NCBI RefSeq assembly: GCF_020906515.1
Contig: NC_085849.1
Span: forward strand, 496,001 to 560,000
Direction of reading: 5' to 3'
DNA: 64,000 bases
Origin: Vanrija pseudolonga
Lineage: Eukaryota > Basidiomycota > Tremellomycetes > Trichosporonales > Trichosporonaceae
This document shows positions 11,463-23,491 of this stretch, piece by piece. The translations under genes were made by a program, and so were the position numbers. Each line of letters begins with the position of its first letter. Position 1 is the first letter of the stretch. The notes below the pieces were generated by a model. The model did no database searches. It was not told the origin of the DNA and worked only from the letters and a program-made list of their open reading frames with translations.

Positions 11463-11965
11463 GCGGTGTGTGGTGTTTGCGTCAACGTCCACGTCGACAG
11501 TGTCTATTGCAGCAAAACGAGAAAATCGCGCGCGTGTTGTGAGGTGTTAAGGAGAAGTGCAAGTGTGTATGCATCGAGTAGCAGTACGCGAGACGAGACG
11601 CGAGCGAAGCGAGTGGCGCGTGGGTAATTGTGGAGGGCCCGCGAGTTACCATCCTCGCCCTTGCCGCTGATGCTTGAGGAGATGATAAGGGGAGTGCAAT
11701 GCCGTGCCAGCACTTCTCTGTCTGTCGCCAGTCATCATGAAGTTGATGCACAGTGCCGTGTTGCAAGTCGCAGCGCGCAGCAAGTCGTGTCGTTGAACAA
11801 TCCAGCCCGGTGCAATCACCGCCCAAGTGCCACACCACGTGGCAACCCCCACGCCACGTCGCGCCAACCGCACTCACCGCGCTCACCGGCGGCATCATCC
11901 AAAGTCAGTCAACTTCGTGCTCGCTCGTCACTCCAACAACACCGCATCACCACCACCACACAACC
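11463..11965. other. Intergenic stretch
   Basis: This holds the 3' flank of the transhydrogenase gene and the promoter of the Swp1-like gene. The leader before 11966 is CA-rich (CATCACCACCACCACACAACC). No further gene is seen. Confidence 0.4.
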
Positions 11966-13414
11966 ATGCGCGGAATCAGGAGAGCACTGGCCGCGGCTCT
12001 TGTCGCGGCGTCGGCCGTCACTGCCGCGTCGTCTTCGCTGGCGATCAAGGGCGGCAAGGCGGTGGTTTCGCTCGGCGGCGTGAGCGACGACGCGCTGGTG
12101 TGAGTTGGACGAGGCGAGGCGAGGCCGCACGAGGCCGCCGCAGACGGGCTCGCGGGCGGCCGGCGCTGGTGTCACGCATGTGCGTGGTCACAAGCGTACC
12201 GCGCACCAGCACGTTCGAGAGGGACGGATGCAACAGAGCAAAGGCTGACCCCTCGCCAGCTTCACCAAGACCTCGGGCTGGACCACCCCCCTCGCGCTCC
12301 CCTCGGCCGCGACGCTCAAGCTCGCGTTCAGCATCGTCGACTCGGACTCGGGCGAGGGCGTCGTGCCCAAGGCTGCGTTCGTCGCCCTCTCGGACGACAG
12401 CGGCGAGGAGGTCGTGCTCCAGGTCGGCGTCAAGGCGAATGGCAAGGCGACGTACTTTTTGGTGAGTCGCGCTGGCTGTTTGCGGGTTGTTCTTCGGGGT
12501 GCTGCGCATGATGACGGCGAGGGCGGGGGCCAGTGAAGGGTGGTTGGCATCGGCGTGGACGCTGGGCCGGCGAGCGCGGCTCGCTGTGTGGCTGGTGAGA
12601 TGTCTACGCACGACCGACCACCGAGCCTGGCGGCGGCAGTCCTGCTGCTACTCGGTCGCTGCTGCTACTCGGTCGCTGCTGCTACTCGGTTGGGCAACGA
12701 TCTCGGCGCAGCTGTCGTCTCGTCTCGTCTGCGTAGACCGACCGACACCACCCCGCATGACTGCTCGCAGCCTGTGTACACCCGCTGACTCCGCAGGATA
12801 CCGCCAAGCCCCCTCTCGGCCTCGCCGTGACCTCTGGCGCGCTCAACGCCCGCCTCCTCCTCTCCGACGGTGACGCCCGCAAGCCCCTCTCCTTCCCTCT
12901 CGGCGTGCTCGAGCTCCCCGGCTCTGGCGAGCCCGCGCGCAAGCGCCACTCGCTGCCCCCTCGTGCTGGCGAGCCAGCGTTCGCCGAGCAGGGATACCTC
13001 TTCCACACGTTCAAGGAGGAGGAGCGCGAGATTGCCTTTGTTAAGTCTGTCACTGGTGTCGTGGGGGTACTTGCGCCTTGGGCACTCCTTGTTCTCTTGG
13101 TGAGTTGTGCGTGTACGACAGCAACTGACACGCGCAGATCAACAACGTTGCCCCCAACCTCCAGTTCCAGACGCCCCCTACGGCCATGTACGCCTTCCTC
13201 GCCTGCCTTGTCGGTCTCGAGGGCCTGATTCTGCGCTACTGGATCGGATGGCGCCTGTACCAGGTAAGTGGTGAAGTATGAGGCCCGGTTTCACCACTGA
13301 CGCACCCAGCTCCTTCCCCCCTTCCTCGCCCTCGCCGCTGTCACGGCCTACGTCGGCACAGTGGCGCTCCGCGCTGCCCGCGCTCAGCGCCTCAAGGCCG
13401 GCGGCGCGCCTTGA
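11966..13414 (+). CDS. SWP1: Oligosaccharyltransferase subunit Swp1 / ribophorin II
   Basis: Exons 11966-12099, 12260-12461, 12797-13099, 13138-13263 and 13310-13414 give 289 residues. It is a subunit of the ER oligosaccharyltransferase complex, which N-glycosylates nascent proteins. An N-terminal signal peptide (RRALAAALVAASAVTAAS) is followed by a luminal beta-rich part (FTKTSGWTTPLALPSAATLK) and then three C-terminal membrane helices: VVGVLAPWALLVLL, MYAFLACLVGLEGLIL with RYWIGWRLYQ, and LALAAVTAYVGTVALRA, ending in a short basic tail. This is the known order for Swp1, and the length matches the yeast protein (286). All junctions keep phase. The 335-base second intron contains a 17-base minisatellite. 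Confidence 0.88.
12642..12692 (+). repeat. 17-base minisatellite in intron 2 of SWP1
   Basis: There are three head-to-tail copies of CTGCTGCTACTCGGTCG; the third copy differs at one base. It lies wholly inside the intron, between the GTGAGT donor at 12462 and the acceptor before 12797. Confidence 0.9.
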
Positions 13415-14103
13415 GCGCGAGCGCTGCTGCGTCATAGACCTCGGTGTGAAGAAGTAGAAGTAGCAAAATGCACAGATGTGCTTAGACATGTGGCTTGGGC
13501 AGCAGTCGCCGGCAAGCTCTTGGCCAGACTCGGGGCTGCCGAGTGGAAGGGAGATGGCTGAAGTGAGGCGCGAGGCCGGGGGCATGCTCGGGAGCTCGGT
13601 ACGGGGCTCGGTGACTGCTTTGTGATAAGATCCAACTGAATGTTGTTCCGCCGCGCGTCCGCCGCGGCACGCCTACGGCTCGTTACTCATCTCGGGTCTA
13701 TGGTGGTGGTACAAGCCTTTAAGCCGGTGGCGTCCGCGGTTAGACATTGCGGCGTGTCTCCCTCTCTGCCCACCCGAGTCGGAAATCCGTCAGCGGTGTA
13801 CCAAGGCAATGACGTAATGGAGAACCGTTGTTCTTTTGGTTTCAGCATGCCATCGAGCGACATGGCGACTGTAGTGCAGTGCAGCTGCCACACGTTCCCA
13901 CGGCAGCAGCAGCGGGCACGCGGCAACCAAAGCAATCAACCTACTACTTACCAGATCACGACGACTGACGTACCAGCCGCAACAACCGGAGCAAAGAGAG
14001 CAAGCAGCTATAAAGGCAACCAAGCACGTTGTGATCCTTTCTCTCCATCCTCCTCACACAACAACAACAACACAACCACTACACAACAACACATCACACC
14101 AAC
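13415..14103. other. Intergenic stretch with GST promoter
   Basis: The left half is the 3' flank of SWP1. The right half is the promoter of the GST-fold gene, including a TATA box at 14009 and a CA-rich leader with ACAACAACAACACAACC. No other gene is supported. Confidence 0.45.
14009..14014 (+). promoter_or_regulatory. TATA box of GST-fold gene
   Basis: TATAAA lies 90 bases before the ATG at 14104 and precedes a pyrimidine-rich and then CA-rich leader. Confidence 0.6.
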
Positions 14104-15280
14104 ATGTCCAAGCCCAGTGAGTAACGACATGTTGCGCTGCTGACGCAGCTCAGCCCTCTACACCTTTGGCGGCTCGGTCTGGGTCCACGCGCCCCTCATC
14201 GCCATCACCGAGGGCGGCTACGCACCCGGCGACATCAAGCTCGAGACGGTCAACCTCGCCGAGGGCGCAAACTTCAACCCCGAGTTCCTCAAGGTCAACC
14301 ACAACGGTACGGTGCCGGTGCTCGTCAGCGCCGACGGGCACAAGTACGAGTCGACGATTGTGAGTTGTGTGGGGTGGGGTTTCTGTAGCTCCCCTCCTGC
14401 CTCCTGCCTCCTGCCCCTTCACGCCGCCCCTTACTAACCCCCCAGTCATCCGTCAAGGAGATCCTCAAGCACGCGCCCAAGCCGCCCGCACACGACGCGC
14501 ACCACACGCACGAGCTCGACAAGATCATCAAGGAGATCCACAACCCCGCCCACGACCCCAACGACCTGTTTGTCCTCCCCGTCGACGACGCCGACCGCGA
14601 GGCCAAGGCCAAGGGCGTTGTCGGCGGCTTCCTCGCCGGCCGCCAGAAGGCGCTCGACACGTACGCGCCGACCGCGCCCGCCGAGTTTAAGAGCTTCCTC
14701 GAGGGCAAGCAGCGCGCGAACGGGCACCTGCTTGCGTTCTTCACTGGGAACCCGGACGTGAGTGCCAGTGCCGAGAGCCGAGCGTAGCGAGGCGCGAGGC
14801 GAAGCGACGTACAAGCCGGGATCGGCACCGGTCGACTGGGTGCGCCGCGACACCCAGTCGATCAACCCTCCCCACCCGCCCGCAGCCCACTGACACCCCC
14901 GCAGCAGGAGGCCCGTACGGCCCTCTACACGTCGGCGCAGAACCTCTGGGCTTCGGCAGGCACCTTCATCCGCGGCGAGGTCACGCACCTGCTCAAGAAG
15001 TCGAGCGGGCCGTACCTCGCCGGCACCGAGCCGGGCGAGGCCGACTTCCACCTCGTGACGTGGCTCGCGCGCATCATCACCGACGCGGGCGTGCCCCCCG
15101 GCTCGATCTCGGGCGTGGCCCTCAAGGCTGTCGAGGCGCGCACGGGCGGCCAGCCGATCGACCCCGTCGTCGCGGGCTTCTGGGAGTGAGTACCGCTGGA
15201 CTCGTTGACTGTGCTAGCTGTGCTGACGCCCCAGCTCGTGGACCCAGCGCGAGAGCTTCAAGGTCAACAACGTGGCTTAG
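14104..15280 (+). CDS. Glutathione S-transferase-fold protein
   Basis: Exons 14104-14116, 14154-14359, 14446-14757, 14905-15185 and 15235-15280 give 285 residues. The first exon is only 13 bases (MSKP plus one base). The N-terminal thioredoxin-like half reads TLYTFGGSVWVHAPLIAI, then NPEFLKVNHNGTVPVLV, the usual cis-Pro loop, then KYESTI in place of the typical E-S glutathione contact. The helical half is longer than usual, with a His/Asp-rich insert near residues 85-120, and ends with a segment PYLAGTEPGEADFHLVTWL that matches the GST C-terminal helix and capping-box region. GSTs conjugate glutathione to electrophiles or reduce peroxides; the substrate here is unknown. Intron 3 contains a perfect hairpin. 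A TATA-type promoter suggests inducible expression. Confidence 0.85.
14832..14861. repeat. Perfect inverted repeat in GST intron
   Basis: TCGACTGGGTG at 14832-14842 and its exact complement CACCCAGTCGA at 14851-14861 are separated by 8 bases. In RNA this forms an 11-pair stem inside intron 3 of the GST-fold gene, between donor and branch site. Confidence 0.85.
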
Positions 15281-15864
15281 GTTGTGTATTGTAATGTGTG
15301 CGAGATGCACCGGTTCGGTTCCTGTATTGCCACGGCGGAGAGAGAAGCTTCTTCCCCTCTGGATGGACTGATACTGACCCTTAAATTGTCTCACCATCAC
15401 GGCTGCGAGCATGTTGGCTGGTTGTGAAGCAGACGGCAGACGCGGTCGCTGACTTTGCGGCCAACAAAGGCAACAGGGCAAGAAGGGCCTGTCAGGTGCC
15501 AAAATGTCGGCGTGGGAGTCTTCGTACAGTCGGCCAAGCGACTACTACGCCCCTTTTACCTGCTGCTGCGAGTCGACTGTAGACCGCACGCCGGAGCTCC
15601 CAAGCCCTCCGTCGAGTGCCACATTCCCCCTACTGTAGAGCCACGCCCCTCCCCACTCTCGCTGCCCTCGCCCCGAGCTAGACATGGCGAAACATTATGC
15701 ATGCGGCGGATCACATAGTACGATACAGTGGCGGAGGCCCAAATGAGTGTGGGGGTGCAAAGAGTCTGGGGAGAGGGGCTTAAGAGCCCATCCGTGTATG
15801 TGTGAAACGAGTACAGTCGTGGCGTGTCGTGATTAATCTCGCCAGCGAAAGAATTTTTAATAAA
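15281..15864. other. Convergent intergenic stretch
   Basis: This holds the 3' flanks of the GST-fold gene (+) and the TRP-like gene (-). AATTTTTAATAAAC near 15850 lies just past the TRP-like stop codon and may hold 3'-end signals. No gene is seen. Confidence 0.4.
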
Positions 15865-18800
15865 CTATCCACCTGGTCGAAGGGGGACAAAGAGATTCGT
15901 CGCGTAGCCGCCCGACGACTGCTGGGCGGGCACGGCGGGGTCGGGTGTCCGCTGGAGACTCGACATGCTCGAGCCGCTGGGGCTCGGGCGGAGCTGGCGG
16001 TTGACGTGGAGGGCAGGCGCGTCCTGCGGCTCCTCGGCAACGTTCTGCAGTGCCTCCAGGGCAGAGGGGGAGGGGGAGACCATTGGCGGCGTCCTGCCAG
16101 GGGACGGGCCCGACTGGCGCATGCGCGCGACCTTGAAGGAAGAAGGAGGAGGCGCGGCAAGCAGCGGCACTGCCGATCCCGAAGCGCCGCTGACTGGCCT
16201 GGCCGCTGGCTGGTTCTTGCGCTGGACGCGGAATGTGTTGTTGCCGGTGTTCTGCGATGGAGCCTCGACACCAGTGAAGATGGCGGCACTCTCGTTCATC
16301 TTGGCAGCCTTGCGCGCCGAGTTCTCGTCACGCGTCCGCTCGTCCAGCTTGGCCTTGCGTGTGAACAGCGCCTTGAAGCCACGCGGTGCACGGGGCGATG
16401 TCTCGGGGTCGACGCCCTGCTGGCGCTGGTTCCTGTAGCGACGGCGAGGTCGGCGCGGTCCAGGCTCGTCGTCCGAGTCATCGTCGTCATGGCTTCGGCG
16501 TGCTCGGGTACGGTCGTCGGCGCCCGAGCGTCCAAACCACGCCGAGCGCCGCTTGGAAGCCTCGGCCGCTCCAGCCTCCTCTTCCTCGATCGCAATGTTG
16601 TTGAGAGAGCGACGCTTGGAAATGGTTAATGGCGGCGGGCGGACACCGTTGTTGTCGGGCCGAATGCCACGAGCCGGCGGGTATGTCGGAGTTGTTGGGA
16701 CGCCGAGCTGTCCGTGTGGCGGTAAGCGCGGAGACGTCGACATGGAGCGAATCGGGGGCGGCACGGGGGATGTAGGCGATGCGAGCTCTTCGACAATGGC
16801 AGATGACGAGTGCGCTCTACTGTGCTGCGGCTTGTAGGACGAGCCCTTCTCCTCGCTAACGCGGATGAGAGGAGCGGTCTGTGGCCAGCCAGTACTATGT
16901 CTGCGCGGGCTGTTGACAGGCGACTTCTCACTAGGCGAAGCGAGAGGCTGAATGTCCGAGTATCCGTGGGTTGGGGTGACCATGCGGCGCCACATGTCCA
17001 TGATGCGGTTCTCATCAGACATGGACGCGATGCTGCCCTGGTCGGACATGGAGCGGCGGCCAAGGTGGTCGACCGACGGGTTGCTGACCTGGTAGTACCC
17101 GCGCTGGGCGTGCATCGATGCGCGCGTGTAGCCACCGAGCTGGCGCTCAACACCCTGCGAGTGGCGGTCGAGCATCATCTGAGTGGTGAGAGATCCGGCG
17201 ACAGACACGTTGCGCTGAAGCTGGCGCGAGTCACGCTTGCGCTTCTTCCTAGCCGCAGCCTTGCCACCGCGGACACCGTTCAGGCAGTCAAGGTCCATGA
17301 TGGCAGCAAAGATGCCGCCGTCGATCGGGTGGTTGGACTCGTCGAAAGTGCCGCCGCCAAACAGGCGAATGAGGCCTTCAAGAATCTTGACCAAGACCAT
17401 GAAGAAGTAGAAGATGAAGACGAGGGCCTGAAGAATAAGCACGACATAGGCGAGCCATTGCTGAGAGCCTTCCTCGACCGAAACGTTCGGCGCCAGGATC
17501 ATTGCCAGCACAATCGAGCTGATACGAGCGATGGAGGTGAAGATGACCGTACCGCCCATGCCGGCTCCTTGGCCCCAGGGGCTCCACACAGCAGTGGCGA
17601 GGAAGACAACGAGCTCGACGACGATGAGGACAATGGTCTGGGCGAGGCCACTGTCCTGACCTGCGCCAATGGCAATGCCACTCAACAGGCTGCCCACTAG
17701 GGGCAGAGTACGGTACAGCTGCTTCTCTTGCTCGTACACGTTGTAGATTGGGCCCAGACCAAGGAGGGTTCGGGCGGCTTCGTACAGCTTGCCGGTCGGA
17801 GTTCGCGAAATCTTGTACATGATGAATGTCGGGATGGCGACCGAGATGAAGGCGAAGGAGAGAGCAGCGAAGACCTTGGAGACAATCGACGTGCGTTGTA
17901 GCGTGAGGTGGTACACGGAGACGGCAGTGACGGGGAAGTGGAAGGCGATGATGAGTCGCAGCAGGTTGCCGTACAGAGCTGCAAAGTGGAAGGCACCGGC
18001 CTCGCCTCGGGGAGTGAAACGAGACCAGATACGGCGGAACTTGGATGGCACCACGGGCGTAGCCGCAGCTCGTGGAGTCATTGAGGCCGGGGTAAGTGGC
18101 ACCTGGCCAAACTCGGTCTGGGAACCGCGTGGGTCGTACCACTCCTTGGCATTTGAGCTGGACCGCGAGTGCCCGTTCGAGTGGCCCCCGTTGCTGCTCA
18201 TGTAGCTGCTTCTGTTCGTGTTGTAGGGGCGAGGGCCGGGGCGCGGAGGAGGGCGGGCAACGGGCTTGGTCTCCTTGCTGAACCACTCTGCCAGGCCGTG
18301 TACGATCCAGAGGAGCAGGCTGACGATGATAATGACGCCGGCGAGCATCAAAAACAGCGACAAGCAAGTGCCGAACAAGTCCTGTGGCCGCAATCCGACC
18401 ACAAATGCAAACGAATCCATGCCGTCGCGGGTCGAGTTGAGGTTGAGCAACTTGTTGGTGGCGGTCGAGTTCAGGTAGAGGGGGTAAGACGTGTTGGTCA
18501 TTTGAGGCGCAAAGTTCTCTGGCGGCGTGTACTTGTCCGGGAACAGCTGGGTGTGGTTGCTTGAGACAATGGTCGCGTCTGTGCAATGTTTAGCGAGGCG
18601 CCGCAGCGTCATTGCAAGCCGCTGGACTCACTCCACAGCAGATCAGCCCAGGCACTCTGCGCCACAATGGGGTAGAAGAAGCTTGGCCAAGAAACCGCAA
18701 TCATTCCAAGCATCGTAACGAACTGAATGTGGTGGAGGATGTCTCGCAGACCTGGAGTGACTGAAACGTTTGTTAGCCTTGAGGCGGCACTACCATCCCT

Positions 18801-19637
18801 CGCAAACGCCACTGACCGAATCTTAACAAGGCAGCACTGACGCCAAGCCGTTCACCGCTGAGGCCGCTAATGAGCATGGTACCCCACTTGAGCATGGCAG
18901 CTTCGCGTTGTCCACTGCCGCGGCGGTCGGCGCCGATGAGCCAGCCGGCGGCAAAACGCGCTGCCCATGTCACGATCCAGAAGGCAATGGCCAGCGAGGC
19001 GGGGAACCAGAGGAAGAGCTTGTAGGGCCAGCTCCCGTCGTCATACGGCGTGACATAGACGTCAACACACATTGTTGTCTGAGCCGGCTCGCTCGTCTCG
19101 ACAACATGGATCCGAGCGTGGATCGTCGTGAGCGCATGCACGTTGTAGAGCGGGATGGAGGCGTTGATGCCAAACGGCCCCGCTGGCAGCGGGCAGTAGG
19201 TCATGTTGCCTGGAATGTACTCCGAGGTTAGGTTGGCTGGGAAGAGCGAGTTGCACAGCCACCCCGTCGACCTGAACTGGACGACGCCGGCCTCCTGCGT
19301 CGTGGTGAAGATTGTCGCTGTGCGAGTCAGCTAGATCTCGCCGCCAGATCCCCTTACCGAGCTTCTGCGTGTTGTTATTGTAGCCCGAGATGACGGACGG
19401 CGAGGTGCCGATAACGTCGAGGCGGAGCACGTCGACTCCGCCGCCGTTGAGGCCCAGCCGTAGACTCTCGTCACCCTTGACGAGCTGCACAAAGACATCG
19501 CTGACAGCAAGGCGCTGCGACGGCGGGGCGATGGGAGTGGTCAGACTCGAGCAGTCGGAAAAGGCCGAGACCAGCACCGTCGCGGCCGCGGTCCTGGCGA
19601 GCACGAGGGCCCACAAGAAGACGGCTGCGCCGACCAT
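15865..19637 (-). CDS. TRP-like / Flc-Pkd2 family ion channel or transporter
   Basis: Exons, in transcript order, are 19637-19358, 19317-18817, 18760-18632 and 18578-15865: 1207 residues. A signal peptide (VGAAVFLWALVLARTAAA) leads a luminal ML-like domain to about residue 185, with several N-glycosylation sites. Membrane helices begin with YKLFLWFPASLAIAFWIVTW. A second luminal loop (NATIVSSNHT) and the core TRP helices follow between about residues 365 and 745, including FLMLAGVIIIVSLLLWIV, TIVLIVVELVVFLATAVW and LILQALVFIFYFFMVLV. The last 400 residues are a Ser/Arg/Pro-rich cytosolic tail. Fungal members (yeast Flc1-3, fission yeast Pkd2) act in the ER or plasma membrane in FAD import, calcium signalling and cell-wall integrity. 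Which subgroup this belongs to is unclear. Confidence 0.9.
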
Positions 19638-21082
19638 GGTGCTGCTGCTGGAGGTTTACGGGCCCTGCCTGGCCGTAAGGGGAGCGCTGGGACGTTGTTG
19701 AATGATGATGTTGTTGGTGGATTAATGCGGAGTGTCGATTACTTTTTCGGCGATCGTGAGGGGGACAAGCGAGGTGAGGGGAAGGGAGGGGGAGAGAGGA
19801 GAGAGAGGGGGAGGAAGGCAAAGGGTTGTGGGTGGGCCAAGTGTCGGTGCGGACGGTCGGTGCGTGCGCACGCGCGCGGATCGCCGGGGGCGGGGCAGTG
19901 GGCGTGACGGACGGCCGAGGGAGGGGGGGCCGGAGGGGGCGACAAAGGGGAGAGTGAGTCGGAGGAAGACGAGTGGGGAGTGAGAATGAGAAGAGAGATG
20001 AGATGAGATGGGGGTGGGGCGCGCGGGGGGCGATGATGGGAGGAGAGTTGTTGCTGCAAGCCAAGATTGTCAGTGTCTGGCACGAGGTTGTACAACTTGA
20101 CACAGTGGAATGCTCCTTTGCAGCAGCTGCCCAGTCACAGTGCATCCCCCCCTTGGCCCCCTCGTTCTTTCTGTTCTGCAGTGCATGCATCAGGTGCACC
20201 AGGTGCAGTTCCTGTCTCGTCATGCACCTTGTTGCACCGCGCGCGACTCCTGCACTGCCTGGTTGTCCAGTTGCGGGCACATGGAGACTGACCGCCTGCC
20301 GCCTTGGCTGGCTGTGAGAACATGTTGCAAGTCCCCAGGGTCAGGGCGACCCCTCCTACCCCCTTTACGGCTCTGGCAGTGGCCCGCAGAATGGGTAGCA
20401 CGTACGTCACTTTTTGGGCACTCGAAACCTTTTCGAGGCGACAGCGACAGGTGTTTGACACTTTGCTCCCTCGTCGTCGTCGAGCCCATGCATAGAACAC
20501 GGCGTTGCCATGTATACAGCAATACAGCAAGGCATGCCGTCGCTTGTTGACATGGTTACTTGCTTGTAACTCGGACACACACACAGCCTCCAGACGTGTG
20601 GTCACTGAGGTCACTGGGGGGCCAAGAGAGCCAAGACGGACCAACGGCCACTTTGCAGCAGCCTCTCTAACTCTACCTCTCTGCCTTTTCACCCGACCGC
20701 TTGTTTGACCGAACCAGAGCAGAGCAGAGAGAGCGAGCCAACCGACCAGCCAGTACAAATCCTGACAGCAGTCTTGACATGAAGAGCCTGGCAGAAAATG
20801 TCGTACTTACATATGCAATGCCCACCACGGCTCCTAGTTGCTCCCCTTGTAATAATTCTGACACCTTGCACGGCGAGGGGTAGGTAATGCACGAGGGGGT
20901 GGCGCCGTTGCGGCCATCAAACAGCTCAATTAGCCCGCACATGCTCCCCTACATTCCAGAACAGACATTGCAACAAATGATCGCCGTGCCAGGGTTGTCT
21001 GGTCCCACTTTACATATAGTAGCAGCTCTAAACCCAAAGTAGTCGAGGTCACTCGGTCCTAATATGCACATCCGGTACCAGC
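19638..21082. other. Intergenic region upstream of TRP-like gene
   Basis: Minus-strand leader CT/CA runs (ATCATTCAACAACG) flank the TRP-like start, and the 19760-20040 part is purine-rich on plus, i.e. a pyrimidine-rich promoter for the minus-strand gene. The remainder up to 21082 is the 3' flank of the nucleoporin gene. No gene is supported. Confidence 0.45.
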
Positions 21083-23491
21083 TCAAGCCTTGAGCGCCTC
21101 AACCTCCTTCTTGATCGCCGCCGCGATGGCGGCCGCAGCCTCGGCCGTCTTGACACGGAGGAGGAAGGGCTTCATGCTGCCGGCAAGGTCAAAGCCTAAG
21201 AACTTCATGTTGTTCCCCTCGGCCGTTGGTTCAAGAGACTTGCCGACAGCCATGTTCTGGGCACGGGTTAGATTGATCGACGCAGATGGTATGATCGACG
21301 GCCACTCACAAGAACAACCGACCCGCTTCCGTCGGCGCGCATCAACAAACGCCTCTTGCCGGTGGCCTTGTTGCTCTTCAACTTGAATTGTCCCAGACCG
21401 ACGACAACGTACTTGCCGTCCTCGAGCTTGTGCAGCTTGCCTCTCTGCTCGGCAATGGTCTCCTCGCCCTCCTCACCCTCGCCAACAGTGTCAGCGAGGT
21501 TCTTGGTGACCTCGATCGGCTCAGCGGCCGTAGCAGGAACAGGAGCCGCCGGGGAGGATGACGCTGGAGTTGATGACGAAGCACCGCCAAACGAGAACGG
21601 GGCAGCTGCTGGGGTCGAAAGAGTCTGCGAGAAGGCGAACGGCTTGGCACCACCAGCAGGTGCAGGTGCGGCCGAGCTCGAGCCAAAGCTGAACGCAGAC
21701 GATCCGCCGGCGCCGCCGCTGCTACCGAACGAGAACGCAGCCGCCTTGGGAGGCGACTTGGTGCCTGCCGCCGGTGTGCTGCCGCTGCTGCTTGCTCCAA
21801 AGCTGAATCCGGCGCTGGCTCCAGCGGGCGAGCCAAACGAGAAGCCTCCCTTGGCGGGTGGGCTGGTGGCAGTTGTACTGGCAGGAGTCGCCTTGGCACC
21901 GCCAAATGACAACTGTGGGTTGCTGCCGTCGGGGCCAAACTTGCCGAGCTTGGCCGGAGGCTCGCCTGCACTCGTTGTTGAAGCTGATGGAACAAAGGTC
22001 TTGCTGCCAGGCGTGGTGGGAGCAAGCGGCGCCGACGGGGCAAACGAGAACAGCGAACCAGACTTTGCAGGCGTGGAGACGGCGGCGGGTGCCTCAGGCT
22101 CCTTCACCTTGCTTGCGGCATCATCCTCAGCCAAGATGTCAGCTGCGAGCTGGTTAGCCGCCGACGAAGCCTTCTTCGGTGCCTCAGTGGCTGCAGGATC
22201 ACCAAAGCTGAACGGCTTGGCCGCAGCAGGAGCTGCAGGAGCAGACGACGATGTAGCAGGCTGTCCGAACGAGAGAGGGGCAGCTGGCGGTTTGGCAGGG
22301 GCGGGGGCTGAGACAGCAGGTGGAGCAGCAGAACCGTTGGTCTTCTCCGCATCAGCCTTGGGCGTCCAGCCGGCCTTGGCCGCAGCCGCATCTAGGTGCG
22401 CCTCGTACTGTGACAGGAGGCCCGGCAGCGCCTTGGTGAGGTTCAGGAACTCATTGCTGTTCAGCTCGTGCGACACGAACGACAGGAACGCGTTGTTGAG
22501 ACCGCGGAGCGAAGTGTAGTAGGAGACCTCTCCCTCGACCGGCGGTGTCGCCTGCGAGGGCCCGGGCCCAGATGAGGAGCGGAATGCTGGGGCAGCGGGC
22601 GCGATCGGGGACTTTGGGTTCCCAGAAGATGGAGCGCGCGCGGCGGGGAGGGAAGAGAGTGATGGGGCGGCGGCTGCAGGCGCCGGGGCAGCAGCGGCCG
22701 GCGCAGCAGCCTTCGGCGCGCCAAACGAGAAGCCTCCGAACGCCTTAGGAGGAGCAGCGGCAGCTGGGGCGGGCTCGACCTCCTTCGGGGGTGCGATGGG
22801 GGCGGTCTCTGCAGGCTTCTTTCCGAACGTGAACTGGGCAGTGGGCGGCGCGACCGGCGCAGCGGCCGCAGGAGCCGGAGTCGCGGCTGGCGCCTTGCCA
22901 AACGAGAAGCCGCCGAACGGCGCCGGCGCGGCCGCAGCGGCCTTTGGTGGCTCAGCAGCAGGTGCGGCGGGCTTGCCGAACGAGAAGCCGCCAAAAGCCG
23001 GGGGTGGGGCCGCCGCCGCCGCCGGAGCAGCAGCGGCAGCAGGCTTGGCTCCGAACGAGAAGCCGCTGCTTCCGGCACCGTTGCTGGCGCTGAACCCGAA
23101 CGACGGTGTCGACGACGACGCAGTCGCGGCGGCGGGTGCACCGAAGCCGCCAAAGCCTGATGTCGATGGGGCTGGAGCTCCGGGCGCAGCCTGGGCCGGT
23201 GAGCGCGAGCACAACAATAGCCTTCCTTGTCAACTCACCTCGGCGGCGGGGGCAGCGCCCTTGCGCTTTGGAAGCCCGCGGATCCTGTCACTGTTAGCAG
23301 CTGATCCATCTACAGACGTGAGCTGCACGTACTGCCTGCCCGCGATGGGCCTGAGTGCCTCCTCGCGCTGTCCCGGCTGCGTGGGGGTCAGCTCTGGTAA
23401 AACCTGGCGCCTAGGCGCAGTCACGCACGTCGTCTCCGTCCGACTCGTGGTCGTCCTTTGTCAGCTGGTTGTCGGCTCCTCGCTTGGCCAT
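21083..23491 (-). CDS. NUP2: FG nucleoporin Nup2/Nup50 with Ran-binding domain
   Basis: Exons, in transcript order, are 23491-23429, 23376-23333, 23284-23239, 23190-21310 and 21256-21083: 735 residues. It acts at the nuclear basket, where it binds importin-alpha and Ran and helps recycle import receptors. The N-terminus MAKRGADNQLTKDD and then RGLPKRKG match the Nup50/Nup2 importin-binding head, which needs the two small exons to be spliced in. The long middle is Ala/Pro-rich with more than ten FSFG-type repeats. A conserved helical part reads YTSLRGLNNAFLSFVSHE. The C-terminal 130 residues are a Ran-binding domain (EQRGKLHKLEDGKYVVVGLG, then KRRLLMRADGSGSVVLN, ending LRVKTAEAAAAIAAAIKKE). 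Start and all junctions are well supported by phase. Confidence 0.92.

Noticed and set aside
12462-12796. A C/D-box snoRNA in the long SWP1 intron (TGATGA near 12507, CTGA near 12787)
   Set aside because: The boxes are about 280 bases apart, no terminal stem or rRNA guide could be seen, and such short motifs are expected by chance.
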